A stretch of DNA of 64,000 nt from Cyclobacteriaceae bacterium (GTDB lineage Bacteria > Bacteroidota > Bacteroidia > Cytophagales > Cyclobacteriaceae): assembly GCA_013141055.1 (NCBI GenBank), contig JABFRS010000001.1:186001-250000 (forward strand), read 5' to 3'. The translations under genes were made by a program, and so were the position numbers. The notes under the pieces are model-generated. The model was not told the origin of the DNA and made no database searches. It worked only from the letters and a program-made list of their open reading frames with translations. Position 1 is the first letter of the stretch. Each line of letters opens with the position of its first letter. Positions 16,992 to 26,559 of the stretch are shown in pieces.

Positions 16992-18833
16992 TTATTTTCT
17001 TTCTCCATTAGCCAGTTGTTCGTTTTCGAGGGATGTATTGGACTCTTGTGTTTCAGAAAGCGGTATGTTCTGCGGAATATAATCCTCCACTGCGCCCGGT
17101 TTGCTATAATCATACGGCCAGCGATAAACTTCCGGTATTTCTCCTGGCCAGTTTCCATGACCGGGTCTACCGGAGGGTGTAGTCCATTCTAGACTATTGG
17201 AGTTCCACGGATTCTGAGGTGCTATCCTGCCGCGAAACATGCTATAGAAAAAATTGAACAGGAATAAAAGCTGTGTTGAAGCGGTGATGATAGCTGCTAC
17301 GGTAATAAACAAGTTGAGATTGGCAAAATTATTCATGTAGTCAAAATTGGTAAACGAATAATACCTCCTTGGAAAGCCAGCGTACCCAATAAAGTGCATC
17401 GGGATAAACATAAGGTACGAGCCCGCAAACGTTATCCAAAAATGAATCTGACCGAGTTTTTCATTCATCATGCGACCGAACATTTTTGGAAACCAATGAT
17501 ACACCCCTGCAAATGTTCCGAAGAAAGCAAGCGTACCCATTACCAGGTGAAAGTGAGCTACTACAAAGTAGGTATCGTGCAAATGAATATCCAGTGGGGC
17601 ATTCCCTAAAATAATACCGGTCAATCCCCCGGAAATAATAAAGGAAATAAGTCCGATCGAAAAAAGCATGGCGGACGTAAACCTGATATTACCATTCCAG
17701 AGAGTAGTTATGTAATTAAAGACTTTTACTGCGGAAGGAACGGCGATCACTAACGTGGTAATCATGAAGACCTTTCCGATGAAGGGATTCATACCAGAGG
17801 TAAACATGTGATGGGCCCAGACAATAAAAGAAAGTACTACGATGCCAAGCATGGAGCCAATCATTGCCCTATACCCAAAAATGGGTTTGCGCGAATTGGT
17901 AGCTACAATTTCGGAGGTAAGTCCAAGCGCAGGTAAAAAAATGATATACACCTCTGGATGACCCAGAAACCAAAACAAGTGTTGATAAAGAATTGGACTC
18001 CCGCCCACATTTGCCAAAGCCTCACCGGCAATATAAATATCCGACAGATAAAAACTGGTGCCAAATGATCGGTCAAATAGTAGCAATAAAAGTGCTGAAA
18101 ACAATACAGGGAATGATAGCAAAGCAATAATAGCTGTAAAAAACAATGCCCAAATCGTAAGGGGCATCTTCGTCATCGACATCCCCTTCACCCGCATGTT
18201 GATAATTGTAGTGATATAGTTTAATCCACCCAGCATAGTGGAAACGATAAAGGAAATGAAACCCAGAATATACAATGTCATCCCTAGTCCTGAACCCGAA
18301 ACCGCTTGTGGTAATGCGCTGAGTGGTGGATAAATTGTCCAACCTCCCATGGCTGGACCAGATTCCACAAAGAAAGAGCTAAAAAACAAAACGCTTGAAA
18401 GGAAGAAAAACCAATAGCTTAGCATGTTAATAAATGGCGAAGCCATGTCACGGGCTCCAATCTGTAACGGTATCAGAAAATTGCTAAATGTGCCGCTCAG
18501 TCCTGCCGTCAGGACCATAAACATCATGATGGTTCCATGCATGGTCACTGCTCCCAAATAAAATTCAGGATCAAGTTTACCCTCAACAACCCATTTGCCC
18601 AGAATGGGTTGAAGCCAGCTTAGGTCCGCATCCGGACTTCCTAACTGTAAGCGGATAAGGACGGAGAGTAAACCGCCAATGACAGCCCAAAAAATTCCCG
18701 TGAGCAAAAATTGCTTACCAATTACTTTGTGATCTGTACTGAAAATATAAGTTGTCCAGAAATTTTCATGAACATGACTATCAATAAGTATCTCGTCCAT
18801 GCCTGCTGGTACTATGAAATTTGACTGGCTCAT
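16992..18833 (-). CDS. ctaD: Cytochrome c oxidase subunit I
   Basis: A 613-residue heme-copper oxidase subunit I with about twelve helices. The cross-linked His-Tyr motif is HPEVY, the CuB histidines are in WAHHMFTSG, and the heme ligands are in HDTYFVVAHFHLVMG. The N-terminus YIFSTDHKVIGKQFLLTG is typical. It reduces oxygen to water and pumps protons at the inner membrane. The gene is 6 bp after subunit II and precedes the subunit III-like gene. Confidence 0.97.
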   Translation of the reverse strand: MSQSNFIVPAGMDEILIDSHVHENFWTTYIFSTDHKVIGKQFLLTGIFWAVIGGLLSVLIRLQLGSPDADLSWLQPILGKWVVEGKLDPEFYLGAVTMHGTIMMFMVLTAGLSGTFSNFLIPLQIGARDMASPFINMLSYWFFFLSSVLFFSSFFVESGPAMGGWTIYPPLSALPQAVSGSGLGMTLYILGFISFIVSTMLGGLNYITTIINMRVKGMSMTKMPLTIWALFFTAIIALLSFPVLFSALLLLLFDRSFGTSFYLSDIYIAGEALANVGGSPILYQHLFWFLGHPEVYIIFLPALGLTSEIVATNSRKPIFGYRAMIGSMLGIVVLSFIVWAHHMFTSGMNPFIGKVFMITTLVIAVPSAVKVFNYITTLWNGNIRFTSAMLFSIGLISFIISGGLTGIILGNAPLDIHLHDTYFVVAHFHLVMGTLAFFGTFAGVYHWFPKMFGRMMNEKLGQIHFWITFAGSYLMFIPMHFIGYAGFPRRYYSFTNFDYMNNFANLNLFITVAAIITASTQLLFLFNFFYSMFRGRIAPQNPWNSNSLEWTTPSGRPGHGNWPGEIPEVYRWPYDYSKPGAVEDYIPQNIPLSETQESNTSLENEQLANGERK

Positions 18834-18839
18834 AATGTT

Positions 18840-19907
18840 CTATTTTAGAAGAGTTGCCTTTGGTATTTCCTGGTATTGATCCATTCCGGACCGTAGTTGT
18901 GCCAGTTCTCGTAGATTTTCAGGAACGTGAGCCATATACTCCGGATTGGACTTAAGCCAGGAATTTTGGTGCCGCTTCCATTTTTCAAACACATCCGGTT
19001 CATCAACAACCACAATCATTCGCATGGAAAAATGTCCCCTGCCGCATACCTCTGTACAGGCGATCTCATAATTAAAAGTGGGTGCACTTAACTTCTGTCG
19101 CATCTCTTCGGTCGATAAGCGCGGTTCAAACCAGAACGTAGTCAACATGCCCGGAACGGCATCTTGCTTCAATCGAAAATGGGGAGCAAATACACTGTGA
19201 ATCACATCCCGTGACCAAATTCTCAATAATACAGGTTGGCCTTTTGGAACATGGATTTCATTGGTGATGAAATCATCGTACGCTGTCGGATCCATCATAT
19301 CCATGCCGAATTCATTATTAGCATCAATCAACTGAACATTATGCTTTCCCAGTGATCGGTCCAAGCCAGGATAGCGAACTTTCCATCCGAACTGAAAACC
19401 CATGATTTCAACTAATTCTGACTCCTCCGGGGCCGTCGATTTCATTTTATCCCATAAGGGCACACCCCGAAGAATCAGAATTGTAAAGACGATGGAAGGA
19501 ATAATGGTCCAGGCCAATTCGAGGTTATTGTTGTCGGCGTGAAATTTTGATCGTCTATTCTTATTATACCGAAAACGGTACGCCGCCCAGAATAAAAAAA
19601 TATTCAATAGGACAAAGGGTATGAGAATAACCGCCATTACAATATTAAACAAGCTATCCGTCTCAAGCCCATGTTCAGACGCTGACTCCGGTAACAAATC
19701 AGCCTGCGCATAGAAAAAGTACCACCAGAAACCACCCATAAAAAGAAACAGGAACACGAGCATCAATACAGCATTTACTCTATTGCTGGTAGATTCCCAG
19801 ACTGGCACTTTGCCCTTTATCAGATTCACGAGGTTACTGGTTCTGAAAATCAGGAATAAGATGATTGTCACTAATAAGCCCCCCACTACCATGATGATTA
19901 CATCCAT
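18840..19907 (-). CDS. ctaC: Cytochrome c oxidase subunit II
   Basis: A 355-residue subunit II with three N-terminal hydrophobic segments (about 3-20, 47-66 and 86-110) and a periplasmic cupredoxin domain. The CuA ligands are His237 (VIHSVF), Cys284, Cys288, His292 and Met295 in CTEVCGRGHFSM. No C-terminal heme c motif is present. It accepts electrons from cytochrome c or a copper protein and passes them to subunit I. It is the first gene of the oxidase operon; no CRP-type palindrome was seen upstream. Confidence 0.96.
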   Translation of the reverse strand: MDVIIMVVGGLLVTIILFLIFRTSNLVNLIKGKVPVWESTSNRVNAVLMLVFLFLFMGGFWWYFFYAQADLLPESASEHGLETDSLFNIVMAVILIPFVLLNIFLFWAAYRFRYNKNRRSKFHADNNNLELAWTIIPSIVFTILILRGVPLWDKMKSTAPEESELVEIMGFQFGWKVRYPGLDRSLGKHNVQLIDANNEFGMDMMDPTAYDDFITNEIHVPKGQPVLLRIWSRDVIHSVFAPHFRLKQDAVPGMLTTFWFEPRLSTEEMRQKLSAPTFNYEIACTEVCGRGHFSMRMIVVVDEPDVFEKWKRHQNSWLKSNPEYMAHVPENLRELAQLRSGMDQYQEIPKATLLK

Positions 19908-19982
19908 ATCTCTAGTTTTATTTATGTTAACACATCAACTCACATTGGATCATTGAGTCCAGTCCTTGAGAAAACAATCCGA

Positions 19983-20165
19983 TCACTTTACCTTTCGCCA
20001 ATCCAAAATTTTCTCAAGAGGACAAAATCCTGTAAAAGAGGACTGGATGAGGTTGACTCCTACGAAAACAGAAAGCCAAAGCCATTGAATATTCACTCCA
20101 TAGGACAGGCCAACACTGAGCAATACCATGAATCCCGCTACTGTTCGTACAATTCGTTCGCGCAT
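19983..20165 (-). CDS. DUF2892 family small membrane protein
   Basis: A 60-residue protein with two hydrophobic segments and the DUF2892 features MRERIVRTVAGFMVLLS and SSFTGFCPLEKILDW. It is a second, shorter relative of the DUF2892 gene at 9120-9338. It lies 12 bp downstream of the PII-like gene at the end of the RND efflux unit. The single cysteine in GFCPLE is conserved in the family. Function unknown. Confidence 0.8.
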   Translation of the reverse strand: MRERIVRTVAGFMVLLSVGLSYGVNIQWLWLSVFVGVNLIQSSFTGFCPLEKILDWRKVK

Positions 20166-20177
20166 AACTGGTTTTGA

Positions 20178-20492
20178 TTAAATGGAATAATTTGATTTCT
20201 CGACAGGAACAATAAAAACGCGAATGGGAAAATCCGTTTCAGTCGCTTCGTTACCAGCCTTAATTAATTTCAATGCGTTTTCTGCACTGGTCTCGGTGGT
20301 GAAACTGAAAAAGAAAATTGAATCAAAATGTTCCTGACCGTTGCTGAACCAGCTGTCCAGCAGGTTAACGTCATGATTTTCTTTAAAGCCCATGGTTTGC
20401 GAGACGCTGAAAACCGTTATGCCTGCTTGTCCAAGCATTCGGGCGACTTCTTTTTGATATTCTTTCAGACAGGTTATTATCAATAGTTTCAT
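20178..20492 (-). CDS. PII-like small protein linked to RND efflux
   Basis: A 104-residue soluble protein with a ferredoxin-like pattern typical of PII-like proteins that stand next to RND pumps (compare DUF3240 beside CzcA-type pumps). No cysteine-rich metal motif is visible apart from Cys9. It probably senses a metal or small molecule for the pump, which is inference from gene context. It follows the pump gene by 37 bp. Confidence 0.55.
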   Translation of the reverse strand: MKLLIITCLKEYQKEVARMLGQAGITVFSVSQTMGFKENHDVNLLDSWFSNGQEHFDSIFFFSFTTETSAENALKLIKAGNEATETDFPIRVFIVPVEKSNYSI

Positions 20493-20529
20493 AAGACCGA
20501 AGGTTTATAGTAGAGTATTGAGCTGAATA

Positions 20530-23500
20530 CTATTTTGTAGAGCTGCGCATCATTTTATAATAGAGCAACGGGACTACCAGCAATGTGAGGAAGGTAGAGG
20601 TAATTGTACCCCCCATCAGCGAGATCGCAAGTCCCTGGAAAATCGGATCGAACAGAATGACGATAGCTCCCAACGCCACAGCACCTGCCGTTAACAATAT
20701 TGGGGTCGTGCGGACTGCACCCGCTTCAATGATGGCTTGTTTGAGTGGAATACCTTCCTCCAGCCTTATATTAATAAAGTCAATCAGTAGAATAGAGTTT
20801 CGGACCATAACACCAGCCAGCGCAATAAAACCAATCATGGAAGTAGCACTGAAGTAGGCACCCATGATCCAGTGACCCAGCACAATACCCACAAGAGATA
20901 ATGGTATTGCCGCCAGCATTACCAACGGGACGGTAAAATTCTGAAACCAACCGACAATCAACATATAAATAATGATGATCACGACGAGGAAAGCAATGCC
21001 CAGGTCACGGAACACTTCGTAGGTAATCTGCCACTCGCCGTCCCACTTGAGCGTAAAGTTATCTTCGAGCTCCGGCTGCTGACTATACGCTTCGCTGATG
21101 GAATACCCTTCTGGCACCTTTATACTTTTTATCTCTTCCGAAATTTTGTTCATCGCATAAAATGGACTCTCCAGTTCGCCTGCCATGTCCGCGACGATAT
21201 ACACAACACGTTTTTGGTTCTTGCGGAAGATGCTCTTCTCTTTTATACCTTTTGTAATGTGAACCAGGTCACCCACTGGAATGGCCTGGCCTTGTTGATT
21301 GATTATCTTCAGGTTGCGCAGGTCGTCGATGCTGGATTTATCAACATCGCTTAGTTGCAATACGATATTGACGGGTTCGAATGTTGCGGGTTTATGAAGC
21401 GTCCCGACATTCTTTCCAGCGAGTGCCGCGTTCATGGTCGCTACAACCTGGGCCGGCGAAATACCCGACAGCATGGCCTTCTCCTTATCAACCGAAAAAT
21501 TATAGTGCGGCTGATCATCTTCCACCATCCAGTCCGTATCCACCACGTCGGCCGCGGCGTCGATTTTAGCTTTGATCTGTTTTGCTACCGCGATCTGCGC
21601 GTCATAGTCAGGACCATATACTTCTGCCACGAGCGTTGAAAGCACGGGTGGTCCGGGTGGCACCTCAACCAATTTTACATTCGCATTATATTTTTTGGCG
21701 ATCGACTGAATCGAAGCTCTCATGGACTTCACGATATCATGACTTTGAATGCTTCGATCTCCTTTATCCACGAGGTTCACCTGTATGTCTGCTACGTTGT
21801 CGCCCTTACGTAAATCATAATGGCGTACCAGCCCATTGAAACTGATCGGGCCAGCGGTGCCGACATAGTCCTGGTAGTTGATAACCAATGGTTGCCTGGA
21901 GACGTAGGCTGAAATTTCCTGTGTTACCGCAGCGGTTCGCTCAAGGGTAGTGCCTTCCGGCATATCAATAATAACCTGGAATTCGTTCTTGTTGTCAAAC
22001 GGCAACATCTTTACTGCTACCGATTTGGTATAGAACAACGACAGCGAACCCACCAGGATCACAACAATACTGACGATAAACGTCCATCGCTTCCAGCGAA
22101 CTTCCAGCATCGGGTTAATGAACGCATAATAGATTTTATAAATGCGTGATTGCTCCAGTGATACTACGGGTTTCTCATGATGCCCTTCCTTCTCACGAAG
22201 AAAGATATATCCGAGGTACGGCGTAAGCGTTAACGCTACGATCAGTGATAACATCATCGCAATGGAAGCGCCGATCGGCATGGGACTCATGTACGGTCCC
22301 ATCAATCCTGACACGAATGCCATCGGCAATACGGCAGCAATCACGGTGAACGTGGCCAATATGGTAGGATTTCCCACCTCATTGATGGCATAAATGGCGG
22401 CCTGCAATAATGGAAGGCGTTTCATTTTAAAATGGCGGTGCATATTTTCGGCAATGATGATGGAGTCATCCACGACAATTCCTGTAATGAAGACAAGTGC
22501 AAAAAGTGTGATTCTGTTGAGGGTATAGTCCATCATGTAGTACGCGAACAGTGTGAGTGCGAAGGTGACCGGCACCGAAAGAAATACAACCAGACCTCCT
22601 CTCCATCCCATAGCCATCATCACAAAAAGCGTAACGACAATAATGGCTACAAATAGATGGAACAATAATTCACCAACTTTTTCGGAGGCAGTCTCACCAT
22701 AATTGCGGGTGGTCGTAACATGGACATCATCAGGGACTAAATCCTTTTTGAGATAGTCCACTTTATGAAGAATCAATTCAGAAAGATGCATGGCATCCGC
22801 ACCTTTCTTCTTAGCAATAGAAAGTGTAACAGCAGGATATTCAGAATTAAATGACGTTGCCGCTGCAGGATCGGCCTGCCCATGTCCAAAGAAAACGTAT
22901 TGACTTGGGGTGGCGGGGCCATCTTCGACGGTGGCGACCTGCTTTAAATAGACTGGCCGCTGGTCATTTACTCCAACGATCAGATTTCCTACCTCCTCGG
23001 CAGTGCTGAGAAAATTTCCCGTCTCTACAGAAAAAGCGGTATCACTCCTTAATAACGTGCCCGACGCGAGTTGGGAGTTACTTCCCTGGATCTGCTTATC
23101 GATGGAGAGAAAATCCACATGACTTTCGGCCATCTTCTCTTTATCGAGCATCACTTTCACTTCACGACTCCGGCCACCGGTGATCGTAACGGCTGCAACA
23201 TCGGGAATCTTTTTTATTTCATTGGTTAGCTCTTCGCCCAGCTGTCGCAGGCGATAATCATCATACGTATCACTCCAGAGCGTCAGGCCGAGCACCGGAA
23301 CGTCATCAATGGCGCGCGTTTTAATCAGGGGCAGCGTAACACCTTGCGGCATACGATCCATGTTCTTCATGATCTCATTGTAAAGCTTTACAATAGACCT
23401 CTCCACATCTTCGCCCACATAGAACTGCACGATCAGCATGACCTGGCCATTCATCGAGGTGGAGTAGACATACTCAACACCTTTTACATTGGACACAATC

Positions 23501-23721
23501 TTTTCAAGGGGGGCCGTCACCTTGGTCTCTACCTCTTTCGATGAGGCACCGGGAAAGCCAATAAAAATATCCGCAATCGGCACCTCAATCTGAGGCTCTT
23601 CCTCACGGGGTATGAGAAACGTGCTATATCCACCGATCAGCAGAAATGCAACCATTAACAGAATGGTTAGTTTCGAGTTAATAAAAGCACTCGCTATTTT
23701 TCCGGAAAAACCTTCTTGCAT
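20530..23721 (-). CDS. RND-family efflux transporter permease
   Basis: A 1063-residue inner-membrane antiporter with the RND duplicated layout: helix 1 at about 13-31, a large periplasmic domain, helices 2-6 (about 355-510), a second periplasmic domain and helices 8-12 from about 905. Helix 4 contains TGIVVDDSIIIAENMHRH with the paired aspartates of proton-coupled RND pumps. It works with the adaptor and outer-membrane protein encoded upstream. Substrate is unclear: the helix 4 pattern is more like drug/organic pumps than metal pumps. No truncation is seen. Confidence 0.92.
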   Translation of the reverse strand: MQEGFSGKIASAFINSKLTILLMVAFLLIGGYSTFLIPREEEPQIEVPIADIFIGFPGASSKEVETKVTAPLEKIVSNVKGVEYVYSTSMNGQVMLIVQFYVGEDVERSIVKLYNEIMKNMDRMPQGVTLPLIKTRAIDDVPVLGLTLWSDTYDDYRLRQLGEELTNEIKKIPDVAAVTITGGRSREVKVMLDKEKMAESHVDFLSIDKQIQGSNSQLASGTLLRSDTAFSVETGNFLSTAEEVGNLIVGVNDQRPVYLKQVATVEDGPATPSQYVFFGHGQADPAAATSFNSEYPAVTLSIAKKKGADAMHLSELILHKVDYLKKDLVPDDVHVTTTRNYGETASEKVGELLFHLFVAIIVVTLFVMMAMGWRGGLVVFLSVPVTFALTLFAYYMMDYTLNRITLFALVFITGIVVDDSIIIAENMHRHFKMKRLPLLQAAIYAINEVGNPTILATFTVIAAVLPMAFVSGLMGPYMSPMPIGASIAMMLSLIVALTLTPYLGYIFLREKEGHHEKPVVSLEQSRIYKIYYAFINPMLEVRWKRWTFIVSIVVILVGSLSLFYTKSVAVKMLPFDNKNEFQVIIDMPEGTTLERTAAVTQEISAYVSRQPLVINYQDYVGTAGPISFNGLVRHYDLRKGDNVADIQVNLVDKGDRSIQSHDIVKSMRASIQSIAKKYNANVKLVEVPPGPPVLSTLVAEVYGPDYDAQIAVAKQIKAKIDAAADVVDTDWMVEDDQPHYNFSVDKEKAMLSGISPAQVVATMNAALAGKNVGTLHKPATFEPVNIVLQLSDVDKSSIDDLRNLKIINQQGQAIPVGDLVHITKGIKEKSIFRKNQKRVVYIVADMAGELESPFYAMNKISEEIKSIKVPEGYSISEAYSQQPELEDNFTLKWDGEWQITYEVFRDLGIAFLVVIIIIYMLIVGWFQNFTVPLVMLAAIPLSLVGIVLGHWIMGAYFSATSMIGFIALAGVMVRNSILLIDFINIRLEEGIPLKQAIIEAGAVRTTPILLTAGAVALGAIVILFDPIFQGLAISLMGGTITSTFLTLLVVPLLYYKMMRSSTK

Positions 23722-23792
23722 AAAATTCAGTTATTAAAATTTCTGTGATTGAAATGGATATACGATTGTCATATATCTTCAGCAATCATTTC

Positions 23793-24887
23793 TCAATTCG
23801 TGACCTCCCTTACCAACGCTCCATTATAAAGCTTGCCCTGGGCACTAAGAACAAATTTTTCATTCTTATCAAGTCCGGAGAGAACTTCTACGTCATTACC
23901 ATATAATTTTCCAAGTCGCACCCATCGCAGTAAGGCCGTATGATGATCACTGATGGTGTAAATTCCGGTTAGCTGATCGCGATGAATGATGCTGGTGATT
24001 GGAACGAGTGGACTGCCCACATCCGCTATACCGGTCTTGCGATTGACAGGGATCAATACCTTGACATACATTCCTGAATAAAGTCCTGTATCGGAAGCGT
24101 CGGGCAAGGCAATCTTGATCTGGTATTGTCCCCCGGTTGAGTTTGATGATTGGCTGATCTCTGAAAGTATTCCCCTAAGGCGTTTGCCGATCGACTTGAT
24201 CTCTACATTCACCGAGGTTCCCTTCTTAACTTTATCAATATCGCTTTCTGAAATGTTCGCTCGTACCTGAAGTCCCTGAGTTTGCTCAATGGCCAGAATG
24301 GGCATACCGGGGCTTGCCATGCTTCCGGGATCCAGCATCTTTTGAGTGACGACGCCTGAGAGTGGTGCTATGAGATTGGTGTAGGTTAACATTGCGTTTA
24401 CTTCGCTTAGCATCTGTCGGGCAGATTCAAGTTGGGCCTTTGCAGAAGCGTATTGAAATGTTGCGCTTTCAAGTTCCTTATCAGAAGCGCTTTGCTTTTG
24501 ATGCAGTTCGGTGAAACGATGAAAATCTTTCTCCGCATTGGAGAAGGCAGCTTGCCCCTGACCAAGTGCTGCCTGAGCCTGCGCTTTTTTTGCCATCAGG
24601 TCATCGTTGGCAATCGTGGCCAGTAGTTGACCCTTCTTAACCGGGTCTCCCACGCTGACATTTATTTTTTTGATATAACCCATAACGCGCGTGCTGATCA
24701 TGGCAGCCTGCCCTGCTTCAACCCGACCACTGGCACTGATTCCCTGAAGGCCACTAATTGTTGGCGTGGCTAACGTAACATTAACAGGCGGTAATGATGG
24801 CGCTTGTTCGGTTTTGGCAGGGTCTGAACATGCACTCGCCAGAAGCACTGAACTTAACAGGATAACAGCTTTAAATGTATAGGTCAT
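23793..24887 (-). CDS. RND efflux periplasmic adaptor lipoprotein
   Basis: A 364-residue membrane fusion protein. The lipoprotein signal ends at LLASACSDP (lipidated Cys20). The biotinyl-lipoyl halves are GYIKKINVSVGDPVKKGQLLATI and NLIAPLSGVVTQKMLDPGS, separated by a coiled-coil hairpin (about 100-165). It bridges the permease and the outer-membrane channel. It is 18 bp downstream of the TolC-like gene and 71 bp upstream of the permease. Confidence 0.93.
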   Translation of the reverse strand: MTYTFKAVILLSSVLLASACSDPAKTEQAPSLPPVNVTLATPTISGLQGISASGRVEAGQAAMISTRVMGYIKKINVSVGDPVKKGQLLATIANDDLMAKKAQAQAALGQGQAAFSNAEKDFHRFTELHQKQSASDKELESATFQYASAKAQLESARQMLSEVNAMLTYTNLIAPLSGVVTQKMLDPGSMASPGMPILAIEQTQGLQVRANISESDIDKVKKGTSVNVEIKSIGKRLRGILSEISQSSNSTGGQYQIKIALPDASDTGLYSGMYVKVLIPVNRKTGIADVGSPLVPITSIIHRDQLTGIYTISDHHTALLRWVRLGKLYGNDVEVLSGLDKNEKFVLSAQGKLYNGALVREVTN

Positions 24888-24905
24888 TGTAATGTTGATT
24901 TAGAA

Positions 24906-26234
24906 TTAGTGTGTCGTGGAGGTCAAGAAATTCAGATAAGCAATCGTCACATGGTGTTTAAAAATGACCTGTGACAAGGCGAGCTTTTGCTGCGCCGACT
25001 GAGAACTGGCCATCAATACATCAGTTGTATTTACCAGACCTTGCTGATACCTATCCTTTAAAATGCGCTCAGCTTCTTCAGCCTGCTCGATAGCAATCCT
25101 GTATTGTTGAATGGCCAGCTCGGTGTCGGTCAACTGTCGGTAGCTTTTCTCCAGTTCACTACGACTCTGGTTTTTCTGCTCTTCCAATTGACGAACCAGT
25201 TTATCTTTCTCCAGATTTTTTGCCTCGATGGTATGCTTTGTTTTCGTGCCTTTAAAAATATCCCAGGAGAGCTGAAGGCCCGCTAAATAAGACTTCGAGT
25301 TGAAGCCAAGCGCTTCCTTATCATTCAGCTGATAGACGCCGAACGCATTGAGCTTGGGCAGGTAACTCATACTGCTGGATTTGCTCACGTAACCTGTTGA
25401 CTCAATGGCCACTTGCAGTGCACGTAGGTCGGCACGTCCGTCAGAAACTTCGCTTGCTGCGCTAACCGTTTCAAATTTTACATCCGGCATTCTATCCACG
25501 AGGTAGACAACACCAGGTTGTTTGCCCATGAGTATACTGAGGTAATCGGACGCATTTTTAATATTGCTCTTTGCTTCTGAAAGCTGACGATCAGCCGTAG
25601 CCAAATGAATTTTAGAATTGAGTGCATCCGGTTTTTGAAGTAGTCCCTGCTGGAATCGGTTTTCCGTAAAATCAAAGGTTGCCTTCGCGGCCACATACGC
25701 TTCTTCCAAAACCGCAACGGTTTCATACGAAAGTTGTACCTGTAAATAGGCGCTCTGGACGTCAAACTGAATGTATTCTTGATTGCGTTGGGATTTCAGT
25801 TGAGAGAACTCGATTTGCTTTTGAGCTGCCTTGCGCAAATAGAGCATGTCGATGTTTAGCAACGGCAGTTGCACATCGGCACGCGTCATGTAGTTTTGAG
25901 TAGCGGACGGATTATTCATCTGGGCCGGGTTGAAATCATTGCCCGTTACAGACTGCTGTTGAAGCTTAAAGCCAAAAACGTTCAATGGATTGTTCGTGGT
26001 CATGGCCGTGTACGACACACTGGCCTGAGGTAGAAATACGGCATTGGTTTGGCGGTAGTTGGCTTCCGCTATCTTTTCGTCCGTCCGGGAAATAAGTATC
26101 GACTTGTTATTACCTGATGCTTCAAGGATGGCTTCTTCCAGCGAAATCGACACAGAAGCGTCTTGAGCCTGTAATCCATTGACTAATAAGAAAAATATCA
26201 GTGTCGTGAGCAGCGAATTCCTTCCGTTGAGCAT
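24906..26234 (-). CDS. TolC-family outer-membrane channel
   Basis: A protein of about 442 residues with two outer-membrane efflux protein domains, rich in long amphipathic helices with heptad-like Gln/Ala, and a signal peptide (MLNGRNSLLTTLIFFLLVNG then LQAQ). I chose the ATG at 26232-26234; a longer in-frame start at 26279 would add 15 unrelated residues and cross the promoter region. It is the first gene of the efflux operon, so the whole unit depends on the CRP-type promoter at 26253-26297. Confidence 0.9.
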   Translation of the reverse strand: MLNGRNSLLTTLIFFLLVNGLQAQDASVSISLEEAILEASGNNKSILISRTDEKIAEANYRQTNAVFLPQASVSYTAMTTNNPLNVFGFKLQQQSVTGNDFNPAQMNNPSATQNYMTRADVQLPLLNIDMLYLRKAAQKQIEFSQLKSQRNQEYIQFDVQSAYLQVQLSYETVAVLEEAYVAAKATFDFTENRFQQGLLQKPDALNSKIHLATADRQLSEAKSNIKNASDYLSILMGKQPGVVYLVDRMPDVKFETVSAASEVSDGRADLRALQVAIESTGYVSKSSSMSYLPKLNAFGVYQLNDKEALGFNSKSYLAGLQLSWDIFKGTKTKHTIEAKNLEKDKLVRQLEEQKNQSRSELEKSYRQLTDTELAIQQYRIAIEQAEEAERILKDRYQQGLVNTTDVLMASSQSAQQKLALSQVIFKHHVTIAYLNFLTSTTH

Positions 26235-26559
26235 TGTTATTGTTATTTCCCACAAAGCTATGGGGCCTATCACTGGCAATCTGTGATTGATGTCACACAG
26301 AAAAATGAAAGCCTAAAGGATTGGAATTCTCTTTTTTGAATCGCTTTGATCTGATCCTGAGGCACAGAAAGATCTACCTAACGCACATGCTCACAGCGAT
26401 ATCTCACCTCTTCTTAAAACCTGGAAAGCAGGCTACGGTTTCCGAACAAGTGAAATCGTGATCCTGGATGGAAGTCATAAACATTTGAAGACTTTATTAT
26501 TCTATCCACCGAAATCGGAATTCGTTTTGAGGGGTGACAGAATTAACTAACCCGCTGTA
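26235..26559. other. Intergenic region, 325 bp
   Basis: Apart from the efflux promoter, this stretch has a plus-strand frame open from about 26352 to 26549 (about 65 codons, without a good start, ending in FVLRGDRIN), which may be a decayed gene end. I do not recognise it. It is followed on the other strand by the end of the beta-propeller lipoprotein gene. Confidence 0.35.
26253..26297 (-). promoter_or_regulatory. CRP-type operator and -7 box for the RND efflux operon
   Basis: The operator at 26282-26297 is TGTGATTGATGTCACA, a perfect TGTGA-N6-TCACA palindrome. On the minus strand, 21 bp later, comes TAGCTTTG (26253-26260), a perfect TAnnTTTG box, and the ATG follows 18 bp on. Confidence 0.7.

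Noticed and set aside
26352-26549. Plus-strand open frame in the gap after the TolC gene
   Set aside because: No good start codon and no similarity recognised; mentioned only as possible debris.
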